From NCBI GenBank assembly GCA_019677205.1, contig JAAMXY010004210.1, positions 1 through 10,787 on the forward strand: a stretch of 10,787 nt of DNA, in the 5' to 3' direction. Of this stretch, positions 1-8,187 are shown one piece after another. The notes beneath the pieces were generated by a model. The model was not told the origin of the DNA. It made no database searches and worked only from the letters and a program-made list of their open reading frames with translations. Origin of the DNA: Pinguiococcus pyrenoidosus (Eukaryota > Sar > Pinguiophyceae > Pinguiochrysidales > Pinguiochrysidaceae). Numbering within the stretch: the first letter of the stretch is position 1; each line of letters starts with the position of its first letter. Position numbers and translations under genes: made by a program.

Positions 1-243
1 CGCTGATTGGTGCTTCGCCGAGGGAGCGTCATGGCCTTGATGCCGGATCTCGGCGCAAGCCTCCTCTCGCTCAAGGAACGACCATGGCGCCGGAACGCTC
101 GCTTCTCCGACGACTGCGTGTCCGATCCGGGGGCCTTCAGGGATCTTTGAGAACTGTCCATAGATCATCAGCAAGCCGGCGCAAGCAAGTGGGAGCAAGA
201 GCACCGCCAAGCGCCACGATCTAGGGCCTTGCCCGCTCCTTAC
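1..243 (-). other. Possible continuation of the leftmost minus-strand gene (intron plus next exon, cut by window edge)
   Basis: On the minus strand the reading frame of the 240-860 gene reaches CAAAG|GTAAGG, a good donor at 243/242, one base before its TAA stop. Two downstream readings stay open to position 1. With acceptor CCCTAG the intron would be only 23 nt (221-243), and the next exon starts with a hydrophobic stretch that looks like a membrane segment. With acceptor GGACAG the intron is 90 nt (154-243), within the 64-133 nt range of the other introns here, with a CTGAT branch-like site 13-18 nt upstream, and the next exon is basic and Ser/Arg-rich. The 90-nt version is favoured on length. 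The gene could also simply end at the TAA. Confidence 0.35.
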
Positions 244-860
244 CTTTGGGAGTTTCCAGGGGACGCCGGGACATCGCTGTCTTCCTCGTCGAAGCCGACG
301 CCCATCTTGGTCGCCCTCTCGAGCGCGCTTCGCTCCATGAGGTCCCGATTCAGGGTGCGGAGCTTATCCAGCTCTTCTCGGCGGCGCTGGATCAGTTCGT
401 CAATGTCGTGGATGGTGCGCGGTCTTCGCCGCTCTTGGAACTGGTATCCGTGGGGCTTAGTGGCCGGCGACGCGCACGAGACTCCTTGGATAGAAGCCCT
501 GGGCGTCATGTCCCTCTTGATCGACATGCTCTCTGGCGTGAGCCGCTGCAGAGGCCCAGCTTGGGTCATGTTTCCGGTAGCGAAGTGCAAGCTGCGAGGT
601 CCAGTACGCACCTGTGTTTCCGTGGCCGCCATGCCGCTCCTGTCCGGCGTGTCCGCGGCCTTGCTCGTTTTGTCCCCGCTCGTTTCGTCCCCGCTCGTTT
701 CGTCCTCGTAGGGTGGCTCGGGATGCTGCGACATGACGAAGAGCTTGAGGCACTGCTTGGGACGGGTCCTAAGTTGCAGCCAGAAGAAGTGCGGCGGAGA
801 GTCGCTCAGGAGCCTCTCTTGACCTTCGATTGCCAACGGAGCTTTGAGATAGCTCGACAT
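240..860 (-). CDS. Uncharacterised coiled-coil protein, probably partial
   Basis: I do not recognise the family. The frame reads 206 codons from ATG at 860; a second ATG at 734 may be the true start, because the 42 residues before it look less protein-like. From 734 the protein has an acidic Ser/Thr-rich head with three 5-residue repeats (DETSG type), a disordered middle, then a strongly charged helical stretch (IDELIQRRREELDKLRTLNR and following) likely to form a coiled coil, and an acidic tail (DEEDSD). CAG|GTGCGT at 611 with CTGCAG at 546 could bound a 66-nt stop-free intron, as seen in neighbouring genes. The opposite strand is also open across this stretch, but the minus-strand product has the more natural composition and the minus orientation fits the alternating gene order. 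Function unknown; exon structure unsettled. Confidence 0.45.
   Translation of the reverse strand: MSSYLKAPLAIEGQERLLSDSPPHFFWLQLRTRPKQCLKLFVMSQHPEPPYEDETSGDETSGDKTSKAADTPDRSGMAATETQVRTGPRSLHFATGNMTQAGPLQRLTPESMSIKRDMTPRASIQGVSCASPATKPHGYQFQERRRPRTIHDIDELIQRRREELDKLRTLNRDLMERSALERATKMGVGFDEEDSDVPASPGNSQR
663..707. repeat. Three tandem 15-bp repeats in coding sequence
   Basis: Three copies of GCTCGTTTCGTCCCC (first with one T, last with one C-to-T/T-to-C type difference) lie at 663-677, 678-692 and 693-707. On the minus strand they encode repeats of Asp-Glu/Lys-Thr-Ser-Gly/Lys. The unit is five codons, so copy-number change would keep the frame. Confidence 0.9.
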
Positions 861-1905
861 GCGAGGCGCTTAGATACGGGCTGGGCCTTTCCAGGGCTTT
901 TCCCCTTGCTCTAATCTTCGGCGGAGCCCAGAAATGATTCCTAGAAGCTTTGGATCCGAAGAGGAGGGTAAAGCAAAGCGCTGCAGAAAAGGGGACTTGC
1001 AGAAGGAAATCATGAGCTAATATATGGTATCGTCATCCTCCTTCAGAATGTAGCGTGCTACTTCCGATTGAGCAGTTCGTAACTGACTGCAAGACGCGAT
1101 TGGCTTCAAGCCAACGAAGGATCTTTGATGGGTCTTTACAATGAGCTCGAAGCGTCGTGTCGCTCGACAGCCAATTGAGTAACGATTCTGCGCCGTGTTT
1201 CGGCGAGGCCCGCATGTCCATTCTGCTTTCAAGTCTTCCTCTCAAGGTGCGTCACCAAGTGCGTGAGCCGAAGCCTAGGCCCAGACTGTGATGTCCTCAC
1301 AAGCAATGCATGCAGCTTCTCCAGAAAGGTTCCAGTCGAGCAATGAGCGACTTCTACGGGCGGATTTGTCTCGCGCTGCACGGTGCGGCAAACGCAGACT
1401 TCGATCCGACGGATAGGGTTGCTTCGCTGCCCGGAGTTATCACTTCTGAGTTGCGGAGGAGGGTGTTCGTTGTCCCGATGTTCATTTTTTTTCATCATTT
1501 TTTTCGAAATTCCGAGTTTGCGCCTTGCTAAATACTTGCGACCGAAACGCATAACCATTCTTAGTTTTTAGTCTGGTTCACAAATCAACCAACCCGGATT
1601 GTCCCGTCGGATATGTGCATGTCACCCCTGTACTTCTGAGGACCTATCCTCTATCCTGCCCAGTCCTTTAGCCGCCCAGAGCCCTTTCAGCATCATCACT
1701 TCATTCCTTTCGGGAATCGAAAGCCCAATCGGGATCTGCTTCCCTGCTTCCCTGTACGTTTCGCTGCCTCGGTCCCCGTCTTGATGAAAACGCCGCCTCT
1801 GGTGTGTCGAAAGGCCGACGCTGCACACATCGTTGCGCGGGGAAAAAGCTTCATCGACCATGCGCTACTAGATCGTGCACAGCGCACCGTCAAGGCTGTG
1901 GAAGG
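861..1905. other. Long divergent intergenic region, no supported gene
   Basis: About 1,045 bp between the divergent leftmost gene and the tetraspanin. Open frames here are short, on both strands, without recognisable family motifs, and several lack an ATG start. Visible landmarks are a near-perfect hairpin at 1100-1114 (TTGGCTT, one base, AAGCCAA), two T-runs at 1485-1492 and 1498-1504 followed by an AT-richer stretch to about 1570, and pyrimidine-rich sequence at 1650-1790. It probably holds the shared promoter and 5' leaders, possibly with an untranslated exon. No tRNA-like B box was seen. Confidence 0.5.
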
Positions 1906-3132
1906 ATGGGAAAGCTCAATGCGTGGATCAAACTCGTCACCATAATAGGTTCGCTCCATCTTCCTTCACCTTCTCTTTCCCTTGCTTCGCGAAGTCGGGA
2001 ATGGCAGGCTTTTGGTGCCTTGCATCTCGCGGTGACTGCGGAAGCAGGTGTCTGACGTCAACGCACTGTCGTACCCTGAAGCGGATGCTCTGGTCGGCGC
2101 CGTCGGGATCCTCCTCAGTGGCGCTGCGCTGTATGCCTTGAACTCGGACTTTCAGGCCTTCATCTCGGGCATCATCCTCCGGGTGATTGTCTTCCTGCTC
2201 GCGACGGGTCTGGTGGCGTTGCTTCTCACTTGCTTTGGGCTGGTGGGCGTCGCGCATCAAGAAGCAGAAGGTGCAAATCGGCAGCCGACCAAAGAGGACG
2301 AGCGGAGAGAGGCGGCCTACGAGACTGATATCTTCCCATTCCCGCCCGGGTCAGGTGGTCGCTATTTGCTTGGCGCGTATCAGCTGGGCCTGGTGTATCT
2401 ATTGATTGTGGCGATTTGGTCAACTCTCAACGTGTCGCTCACGTTGGAGAGTCTGGAGCAAGCCCAGTCGGACCCGAGCTTGCCCTTCGACAAGTTTGAG
2501 CGGCATTTCTCCACGGAGTTCAACAACATCTACTTCGACGCCGTGTGTGGCGAGCCGAGTGACTACACTCTGTTTTGGGACTTCGTGGACGATACGTGTC
2601 CGGTGCGCATGTCGCAAGCAGCGTAAGGGACCTTTGCTTGCGTTGCGCGCCAGGACGCGCACTGGCGTGTGAGTTTCATCTTGGCTGAGGAGTCCTTGCT
2701 TTACGTAGATGTGCGGGACGGTCCTGTCCGACTTGCCTCGGCACCTGTGGCTTCTACCTGAGCTTCTCGTCGTGTCCGATGCAGCTGCGATGTGAAGACG
2801 ATGAGGACCACTTGGATGGTGCCTGTCCGTACGTGGACTGCAGGTGAGCATCCCTCTTGCTGACGCTGCCGAAAGCCGCAGCACAATGCGAGGGGCTAGG
2901 GAATAACTTGAGCTTCGATCTCGTCAGGCGGCAGCTACTGGACTTCATGATCGGGCGATTGAGGCCCATCAACGACGTGGTGTCCGTGGCTTCGGTCGTG
3001 CTCGCGATCACCACGGTCCTCAACCTCCTCCTGCTCTGCTACCACCGCCGAGACAGTCCCGACATGATGCTCATCAAGACGGGCGTCAAGTCCTACGACG
3101 AGCTGCTGCTCAAGGGGTATCCCGGCAGGTAG
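1906..3132 (+). CDS. Divergent tetraspanin-family membrane protein (5 exons)
   Basis: Predicted exons are 1906-1948, 2082-2270, 2355-2622, 2709-2843 and 2913-3132, giving 284 residues. The layout is that of a tetraspanin: a short cytosolic head MGKLNAWIKL, TM1 about 10-34, a very short first outer loop, TM2 about 43-71, a short inner turn, TM3 about 82-101, a large second outer loop (about 103-215) and TM4 about 232-254 with a cytosolic tail. The large loop has ten cysteines (142, 159, 168, 173, 176, 180, 189, 195, 206, 211) and an NVS glycosylation sequon at 103, but no canonical CCG motif, so it is a divergent member. Such proteins organise partner proteins at the plasma or vesicle membrane. 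The second intron (2271-2354) is stop-free and was removed because it has a CTGAT branch site, a pyrimidine tract and TCAG, and because its loss restores the short TM2-TM3 turn. The first junction (acceptor at 2081) is the least certain. Confidence 0.78.
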
Positions 3133-3133
3133 T

Positions 3134-4197
3134 CTAGAACACGATGGTGTCTAGCATCGTGCCCAAGCACTGCAAAATGTTGTCTCCCATGAGCTCGTGC
3201 ACATCTGCCTGGAGATGTCGCTTGGGATCGATCTTGCCCACGTTCTGCACGGCCACCTCGTCTTCCGTCTTCCCCTCTTCCTCCTGCACCCGCTTGTTGT
3301 AGTCCTCGGAGAGCTTGACGATCTTGTCGAGCATCTTGACGTTCGTGGAGGTGACGTCGTCGAAGGACTTCAGCAGCAAGCCTTCCGTCCATCTGCGCCG
3401 GTGCAGGTTCATGAGCATCTGCTCCTCCAGCTCGTTCTTCCGGTAGTCGATCACAATGGAGTAGTAGTGGCGGTTGAGGCCGTGGATCAGCGCCTGGATG
3501 CTGGGCTTGTTCAGCTGGCCCACGTTGCTCGTGGTCTGCCGCGGCTCCTGGCCCAGCATCATCAGCTGCGGGTGAATGAGGCGGAAGCAGTCGATCACCA
3601 CTTTGCCCTTCACGCTCTGGATGGGATCCACCACGAGAGCCACCGCGCGAGAGTTCAGCTGCTCGAAGCTCTGCTGCGTGTTGATGTCCACGCCGGACAG
3701 CCAGCAGCCAAAGCCCGGGTGACTGTGGTACCATCCCACGACCATCTCCGGCCGGCCCTACACGCAATCACCAGGCGTATGTCATCATTTCGTCTCCAGG
3801 TTCCGCGCAATCCCTCCTCTGGGCATCTAGAAGCTGCTGGCGACTTTACAACGACTGCGAGGTATGGCGTCACACGCACCGTTTGCTTCAGCATGTCTAG
3901 CATCTTCGTTTGATACACCGGATCCACCGCCTCGACGCTGACGCCCGTGCCGCTCTGTGGCATGCTGAACACGTCGATGCAGTGGATGGTGTAGTCGTCC
4001 ACGAAGTCGCCGAGCATGAGGCCCATGACTTCCATGGGCACTCCTGCGCGGCCGTGCTTTAGCATCTTCAGCAGCGCGAGGGAGCTCACGTGCACTTTCT
4101 CCGCCGTGTCGCTCATGGGCGCATCTGTGGCCTGCTGCGCACCGCCCAGGCTTCCGGGGAAGTTGCGTCCCAAGAAGCTGCGGATTCGATCGTCCAT
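3134..4197 (-). CDS. RPN11: 26S proteasome regulatory subunit RPN11 (PSMD14), JAMM deubiquitinase
   Basis: Exons 3880-4197 and 3134-3757 give 313 residues, close to the 310 of the human protein. It is the zinc-dependent lid subunit that cuts ubiquitin chains from substrates as the 26S proteasome engages them. The MPN+/JAMM site is intact: Glu56 in [10 protein letters not shown], then [14 protein letters not shown] with zinc ligands His117, His119 and Asp130. The [36 protein letters not shown] and [11 protein letters not shown] blocks are all present, as is the LDTIVF end. The 122-nt intron (3758-3879, GTGCGT...GTAG) splits LKQT from [10 protein letters not shown] at a codon boundary. The start at 4197 matches the family N-terminus; upstream frame lacks an ATG. 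Its stop lies 1 bp from the tetraspanin stop, and it shares an AT-rich divergent promoter with ALG14. Confidence 0.97.
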
Positions 4198-4527
4198 CGC
4201 TGCTGCTCTGTGCGCCGTAGACGGGCCGGCGTTCAAAGAGGCTTTGCTCTCAGCCCAAAAAACTTTCTTGAGAATTCGTTGAAATTTTAAATAATTGAAA
4301 ATTGATCAGCCGTATCATACGCGATCAAACATATTAAATATGGCAGAGAATTTCATTTTCCCAACTCATCAAATTATATATATTTAAATCTATGTGCAAC
4401 GGTCGACAAGCCTCGCGCGACACCGAAGATCAATCCCAACGCGACACCGACGACTGAGAAGCAGAGATTCGACGAGAGAAAAGCAGGGCTTTTCTCAGGT
4501 GACGAACGGACCACCGCTACGGCCATC
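4198..4527. promoter_or_regulatory. AT-rich bidirectional promoter, RPN11 / ALG14
   Basis: The 330 bp between the two start codons contain a strikingly AT-rich block at about 4280-4390 in an otherwise GC-rich window, including TTTTAAATAATTG, ATATTAAATATG and TATATATATTTAAAT, all TATA-like. At 4303-4327 TGATCAG is followed by CCGTATCA and then GCGATCA; CGTAT next to TGATC recurs in the other two short divergent promoters. Transcription start sites cannot be placed from sequence. Confidence 0.6.
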
Positions 4528-5382
4528 ATGGCAGTCATGGGCCATCTGGCGCTCGTAGCGGGAGCGTTCGCGGTGTTGGGGGCGCTTACGCTGCTTTGGA
4601 TCGCTTTGCTGAGGCGACAGCGTCGTCGGAAGAGCCGAGGTACTCGAGCAGCCAAAGCAGAACGCAGGCGGATCGCCCTGAATCCACTTGGCATTCCAGG
4701 CCCGGCAAGAACGCTAGCAGTCTTGGGCTCAGGAGGGCATACCATGGAGATGCTCGAGATGACCAAAGGGCTGAAAGTAGAGAGATACGCTCCCCTTTAC
4801 TTCGTCGTCGCCTCGGTGAGTCCGCTGTGGCTGGCTGGGAATGAGAGAGGCGCCGAAAAAGCATGCTGAGAAGATGGTCTCCCCACTACGCAGACGGACA
4901 AGTCGAGTGAGAGGAAAGTGAGAGCATCAGCAGCTAGGCAACCGGATGCGTTCTTCTACATCCCAAGGAGTCGAGAAGTGGGCCAGTCTTACTTGACGTC
5001 CGTCGCCACCACGTTGCACGCGACCTTCTATTCCTGGTACGTGAATCGGATGATGAGCTACGTAGAACCTCGGGACCATGTGGCCGATGTGACAAGAATG
5101 TGTTGTTTTGGAAGGGCCCTGGTCTGGCGGCTGCAGCCTGATCTGGTCTTGTGCAATGGGCCCGGGACTTGTCTGCCCCTCTACTTGGGCGCGTTTCTGC
5201 TGAAGGTGCTCTGGAAGCCGCAGCTGAAACTGGTCTTCGTGGAGAGCTTCTGCCGCGTCAAGACACTGTCGCTCACAGGAAAGATTATATACGCGCTGGG
5301 CATCTCGGATGAGTTCGTCGTGCACTGGCCCGAGTTGCGTCAGGGGTATCGCAGAGCCAAGTATCTTGGCCAGCTATTTTGA
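4528..5382 (+). CDS. ALG14: ALG14, membrane anchor of the UDP-GlcNAc transferase (3 exons)
   Basis: Exons 4528-4815, 4894-5036 and 5115-5382 give 232 residues. ALG14 sits in the ER membrane and recruits the catalytic ALG13 to add the second GlcNAc to dolichol-PP-GlcNAc in N-glycan assembly. It starts with a hydrophobic anchor (about residues 6-28) followed by a basic patch. Family motifs follow: LGSGGHTMEML, IPRSREVGQSYLTS, NGPGTCLP, VFVESFCRVKTLSLTGKI and FVVHWPEL. Intron 1 is 4816-4893 (GTGAGT...GCAG). Intron 2, 5037-5114 (GTACGT...GAAG, 78 nt), is stop-free and in frame; removing it gives TLHATFYSWALVWRLQPDL, equal in length to the matching human segment, so I treat it as a real intron. 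Retained, the protein would be 258 residues. The stop is TGA. No ALG13 gene is in the window. Confidence 0.95.
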
Positions 5383-5403
5383 CGAAAGGCTTTGCTGGAG
5401 CTG

Positions 5404-5430
5404 TCCTGGCTTTCCTGGCTTTTCCTGGCT
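5404..5430. repeat. Three short TCCTGGCT repeats in the ALG14/RIO1 tail-to-tail spacer
   Basis: TCCTGGCT occurs at 5404-5411, 5413-5420 and 5423-5430, separated by 1-2 T residues. It lies in the 59-bp gap between the two stop codons, so it is part of at least one 3' untranslated region. Function, if any, is unknown. Confidence 0.8.
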
Positions 5431-5441
5431 TCTCCTTCGAG

Positions 5442-6942
5442 CTACTTCTTCCCTTTCGTCGCCTTCACTTTCTGCTTCTTCAAGTGCTTCTTGATCTTCG
5501 TCTTGCGCCGTTCTCGGGCTTCTTCCTTTTGCTGCTTCCTGGCCAGCTTCCTCTCCGCCTTGGCCAGCGCCCTCTCCTCCGGATCATGCGGCAACCTGCT
5601 CGCATGGTGTCCTTCCGTGGGCGATTCCCTGCTGGAGTCTTCTTCGTCGCTTGCGTGATCCGGTCTTTCCAAGGGCGCAAGGTCGTCGCCCTCTCCGTCA
5701 CCTTCCCCGTCACCTTCTCCGTCACCTTCTTCTCCGGAACTGTCGGACGGATCCATCTCTCCGTCTTGGGGTCTCAGATCGACCGCCAGCATTCGCCGCA
5801 CGGCCGCTGCGAAAGCAGGCTCCCTGAGGCCCTCGTCGACCAGTCTCGCTTCCTCTTCGTGATTCTCCAGCTCAAACAGCGACCTGCGGCGAGGAGGAGG
5901 AGCGCGAGATCGGTTGGTACGCGGCAAGACGAGAAGAGCCAGCCCCGAGGGCTGGCTCGGCAACGGCGAGGACAGCGTCTGCAGCGTACCTTGGAATGTG
6001 CGTGCTCATGAACACGGCCTCGTCTACGGCATTCCGATCATTCTCCTGCAGCATGAGCTCTTCGAGCCTGGCGTCCATCTGGTCTTCCTCGATGCCGTCG
6101 TCGATGATGAAGCCAAAGAGCTCGTTCACGGGCATTGGCTCCAGGCCCATCTTCTTGAAGAAGGCGTTCACGTTCTGGCAGTCCATTCGCAGGAAGTTGA
6201 AAGCTTCGGGATGGTCGTGCTCCACCGACTGGCTCACGTCGATGAACACCACCTCGCCATTGTGGTACAGCATGTTATACTCGGACAAATCGCCGTGCAC
6301 CAAGCGGCAGCGATGGAACATCAGGCGCATCTGCCGCACCACTTGCCAGTAGCAACGCTGCAGGCGCTTCAGACTCAAGTTCGCATCTTTCAGCCTCGGA
6401 GCAGGCCATCCCTCGGTCCCGAGAAACTTCATCACCAGCACGTTCCGCTTCAGCAGCACCGGCTCCGGGCACGGAATGCCGGCATCCTGGAGTCTCCGCA
6501 GGTTGCGGATCTCCTTCTCGGCCCACACCGACACCATCTTCCTCGGGTTGCTCCGGCAGTACCCGTTTCGGAAGCGCCACTCTCCGGAGACGTACTTGTC
6601 TCGGTCTTTGAACACCAGGATGGAGGTCTTGTAGATCTTGATGGCCAATTCCTCACCGGCGCCGCCCACTGCGTAGTAGACGTTGGCCTCCTTGCCCGTG
6701 CTGAGGCAGCCGTAGAGCTCTCGCAGAAAACCCCGGCTCAGCATCTTGAAGAGCACCATTCTGGTCTTCGGGTCCAGCACTTGCTCGCTCGTGGCCCGCT
6801 CATCTCGCGAGTTGTACAGCGAGCGCTTCACGCCGAGCTTCTCGCTCTTCACCACGTCCTTGTTCACGCTGTGAGAAAGCGTGGTAAGCGGAAATTCGGA
6901 CATTGTGGCTGTCTCCAGTGGCGCAAAAGACGCCCGCTGCAT
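5442..6942 (-). CDS. RIO1: RIO1 atypical protein kinase/ATPase, 40S ribosome maturation
   Basis: Exons 5990-6942 and 5442-5883 give 464 residues. RIO1 acts late in cytoplasmic 40S subunit maturation. The RIO kinase core is complete: STGKEANVYYA (81-91) as the ATP loop, Lys102 in AIKIYKTSILVFKDRDKYVSG, PCPEP, catalytic Asp218 in LVHGDLSEYNML, and metal-binding Asp235 in FIDVSQSVEHDHP. The 106-nt intron (5884-5989, GTACGC...GCAG) was placed by joining HIPR to SLFELENHEEE, matching the family's IPRTL-E--N-E segment; without it the frame ends early. The C-terminal tail has an acidic Gly-Asp-Gly-Glu repeat and ends in a very basic Lys/Arg-rich stretch, as in other RIO1 proteins. The start could be ATG 6942 or ATG 6903; the latter has A at -3. 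A TTG-led extension to 6978 is not credible. Confidence 0.97.
5695..5730. repeat. Three 12-bp tandem repeats encoding Gly-Asp-Gly-Glu
   Basis: CCGTCACCTTCT-type units lie at 5695-5706, 5707-5718 and 5719-5730, the first with C for the final T. On the minus strand they encode (GDGE)n in the acidic tail of RIO1. The unit is a multiple of three, so the repeat number can vary without a frameshift. Confidence 0.9.
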
Positions 6943-7205
6943 TCGGCGACAGAAATCAAACTCTTCGTAATTGCGCAACCTTTGCTATAACCGTATTGAT
7001 CTGAATGAAATTATTTAAAAAATAATCAAAATGGGGACATGATACTCATTAAGATAATTTGTATTTTGACATACCGACATTCTTTCTTACACCAATGAAA
7101 TGTCTCCAGAGATTGACGCAGCGCTTATATCCTCCATCACACAGCGGGATAATTCATGGAAAAGCCAGAACTTCTCGTGGCATCCTCGCGCCGCAAGCAG
7201 AGGAG
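6943..7205. promoter_or_regulatory. AT-rich bidirectional promoter, RIO1 / VPS25
   Basis: The 263 bp between the start codons hold an AT-rich block at about 6984-7100, with TATAACC (6986-6992), TTATTTAAAAAATAATC and ATAATTTGTATTTTG. CCGTATTGATC at 6991-7001 resembles the CCGTAT and TGATC elements in the RPN11/ALG14 promoter. An ATG at 7095 is in frame with VPS25 without a stop, so a 37-residue N-terminal extension is possible but has no family support. Confidence 0.6.
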
Positions 7206-8008
7206 ATGGCGACTTCGGGCGCGCGGGAGGCTGAGTTTGTGCATTTCCCACCGTTCTACACTCTGCAACCGGTGGTGGGCGTGCGCGAGCGGCAGTTGCG
7301 CCTGTGGCAGGACTTGGTGCTCAAATGGCACCATGAACACAACGAGACCTTTCTCAGCGTGAACGAGTGGCCGCTGTTTCAGAACCCCAGCATCCGCAGA
7401 AGTCTCAAGGCGGAAGACAGGCAAATGGTGGCCCAGTATCTGATCCGAAACGGTTACGCAGAATGGGAGGTATGTCACTAGTATACCTTTCCGGCTCAAA
7501 CTCCCGAGCAGCCGACATGAGAGATGCTTCGTGTTTTACCCACTTCCATCTTGCTTGGATCCTCAGGACGATTTGCGGGCGCGATTGAGAATCATGTGGC
7601 AGAAGCCAGCAGATGTGGCGGCGTCGCTGTATCAGTTCGTAAAGGTGGGACTTCTTTCGTGTTTGGCTTGCGTTCCTTGGATTTTTGGTCTGCGCGAGGC
7701 CGGCCGCACAGGACCTCACCACAAGTTGATTGCACGCCGCCGCTGCAGGACAATGACATGTTGAACACGGTGCTCACGGTGTACGAAATCAGCTCTGGGG
7801 AGCAGTTCGAAGGCTCTCACTTTGAGAACATGGACGAGACGGTCCTTCGACGCGCCATCGCGTTGCTAGAGGAAGAGGTGCGTGCTCCACGCAAGACGCG
7901 TGCTGCGGTGCTTTGGATGCGATTCTCTGACCTGCCTGGCGACCCCAGGGAAAGGCCACCCTCTTCCAAGGGAACACCTCCGCTGAGGATGGCGTAAAGT
8001 TCTTTTAG
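7206..8008 (+). CDS. VPS25: VPS25, ESCRT-II complex subunit (4 exons)
   Basis: Exons 7206-7469, 7567-7644, 7749-7877 and 7949-8008 give 176 residues, the same length as human VPS25. Two VPS25 copies join VPS22 and VPS36 in ESCRT-II, which sorts ubiquitinated membrane proteins into multivesicular bodies and binds ESCRT-III. The N-terminal FPPFYTLQP segment is the PP-containing contact with VPS22/VPS36. Two winged-helix domains follow: the first to about residue 90 (SVNEWPLFQNPSIRRSL, YLIRNGYAEWE) and the second from LRIMWQKPADVAASLYQFV through MDETVLRRAIALLEEE to the characteristic end DGVKFF. Introns are 7470-7566 (GTATGT...TCAG), 7645-7748 (GTGGGA...GCAG) and 7878-7948 (GTGCGT...CCAG), all at codon boundaries. 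The last exon encodes only 19 residues but matches the family terminus exactly. Confidence 0.96.
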
Positions 8009-8187
8009 GAAGCCTGCAGCCAAGAAGAGACAGATCCAGCTTCGCCGGGACTCGTTGCCGAAGACCAAGAAGCAGGAAGGAAAAAGCGATATAGCACTTG
8101 TCTTCATGATGCTTCCTTCGTTTTTCTCTGTCAGCGCGCAGCTGAGTCCAGCAACGCAGCCAACACACCAGTCACACAAGCTCGTTC
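8009..8187. other. VPS25 / GET1 tail-to-tail spacer
   Basis: The 179 bp between the stop codons carry both 3' untranslated regions. I see no coding potential that fits a gene, no AATAAA and no repeat. Confidence 0.5.

Noticed and set aside
246-914. 222-codon plus-strand open frame over the leftmost gene
   Set aside because: Product is Arg/Leu/His-rich without features, while the minus strand gives a charged coiled-coil protein with in-frame repeats. Confidence is moderate only, as neither strand has a known family.
1100-1114. Hairpin TTGGCTT-C-AAGCCAA
   Set aside because: Loop too small for a stable RNA hairpin and no neighbouring terminator, tRNA or insertion-element features; probably chance.
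1017-1558. Short minus-strand open frames at 1017-1245 and 1229-1558
   Set aside because: Short, overlapping and without family motifs; the 1017-1232 frame opens at TTG, not ATG. Not enough to call a gene.
1599-1861. Short open frames on both strands at 1599-1784 and 1622-1861
   Set aside because: Mutually overlapping, Ser/Pro/Leu-rich from pyrimidine-rich DNA, no motif, and immediately upstream of the tetraspanin start; more likely leader or promoter.
1804-2055. 83-codon plus-strand open frame covering the tetraspanin start
   Set aside because: Only the part from ATG 1906 to the donor at 1949 looks real; the rest is leader and intron.
3197-3913. 238-codon plus-strand open frame opposite RPN11
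   Set aside because: Overlaps the unmistakable JAMM protease; shadow of its codon bias.
5914-6990. 358-codon plus-strand open frame opposite RIO1
   Set aside because: RIO1 catalytic motifs are clear on the minus strand; the antisense product has a His/Leu-rich composition typical of a shadow frame.
7817-8187. Continuation of the GET1 minus-strand open frame into VPS25 exons
   Set aside because: The open frame passes through two GET1 introns only because one is stop-free; after splicing the GET1 frame stops at 8188-8190.
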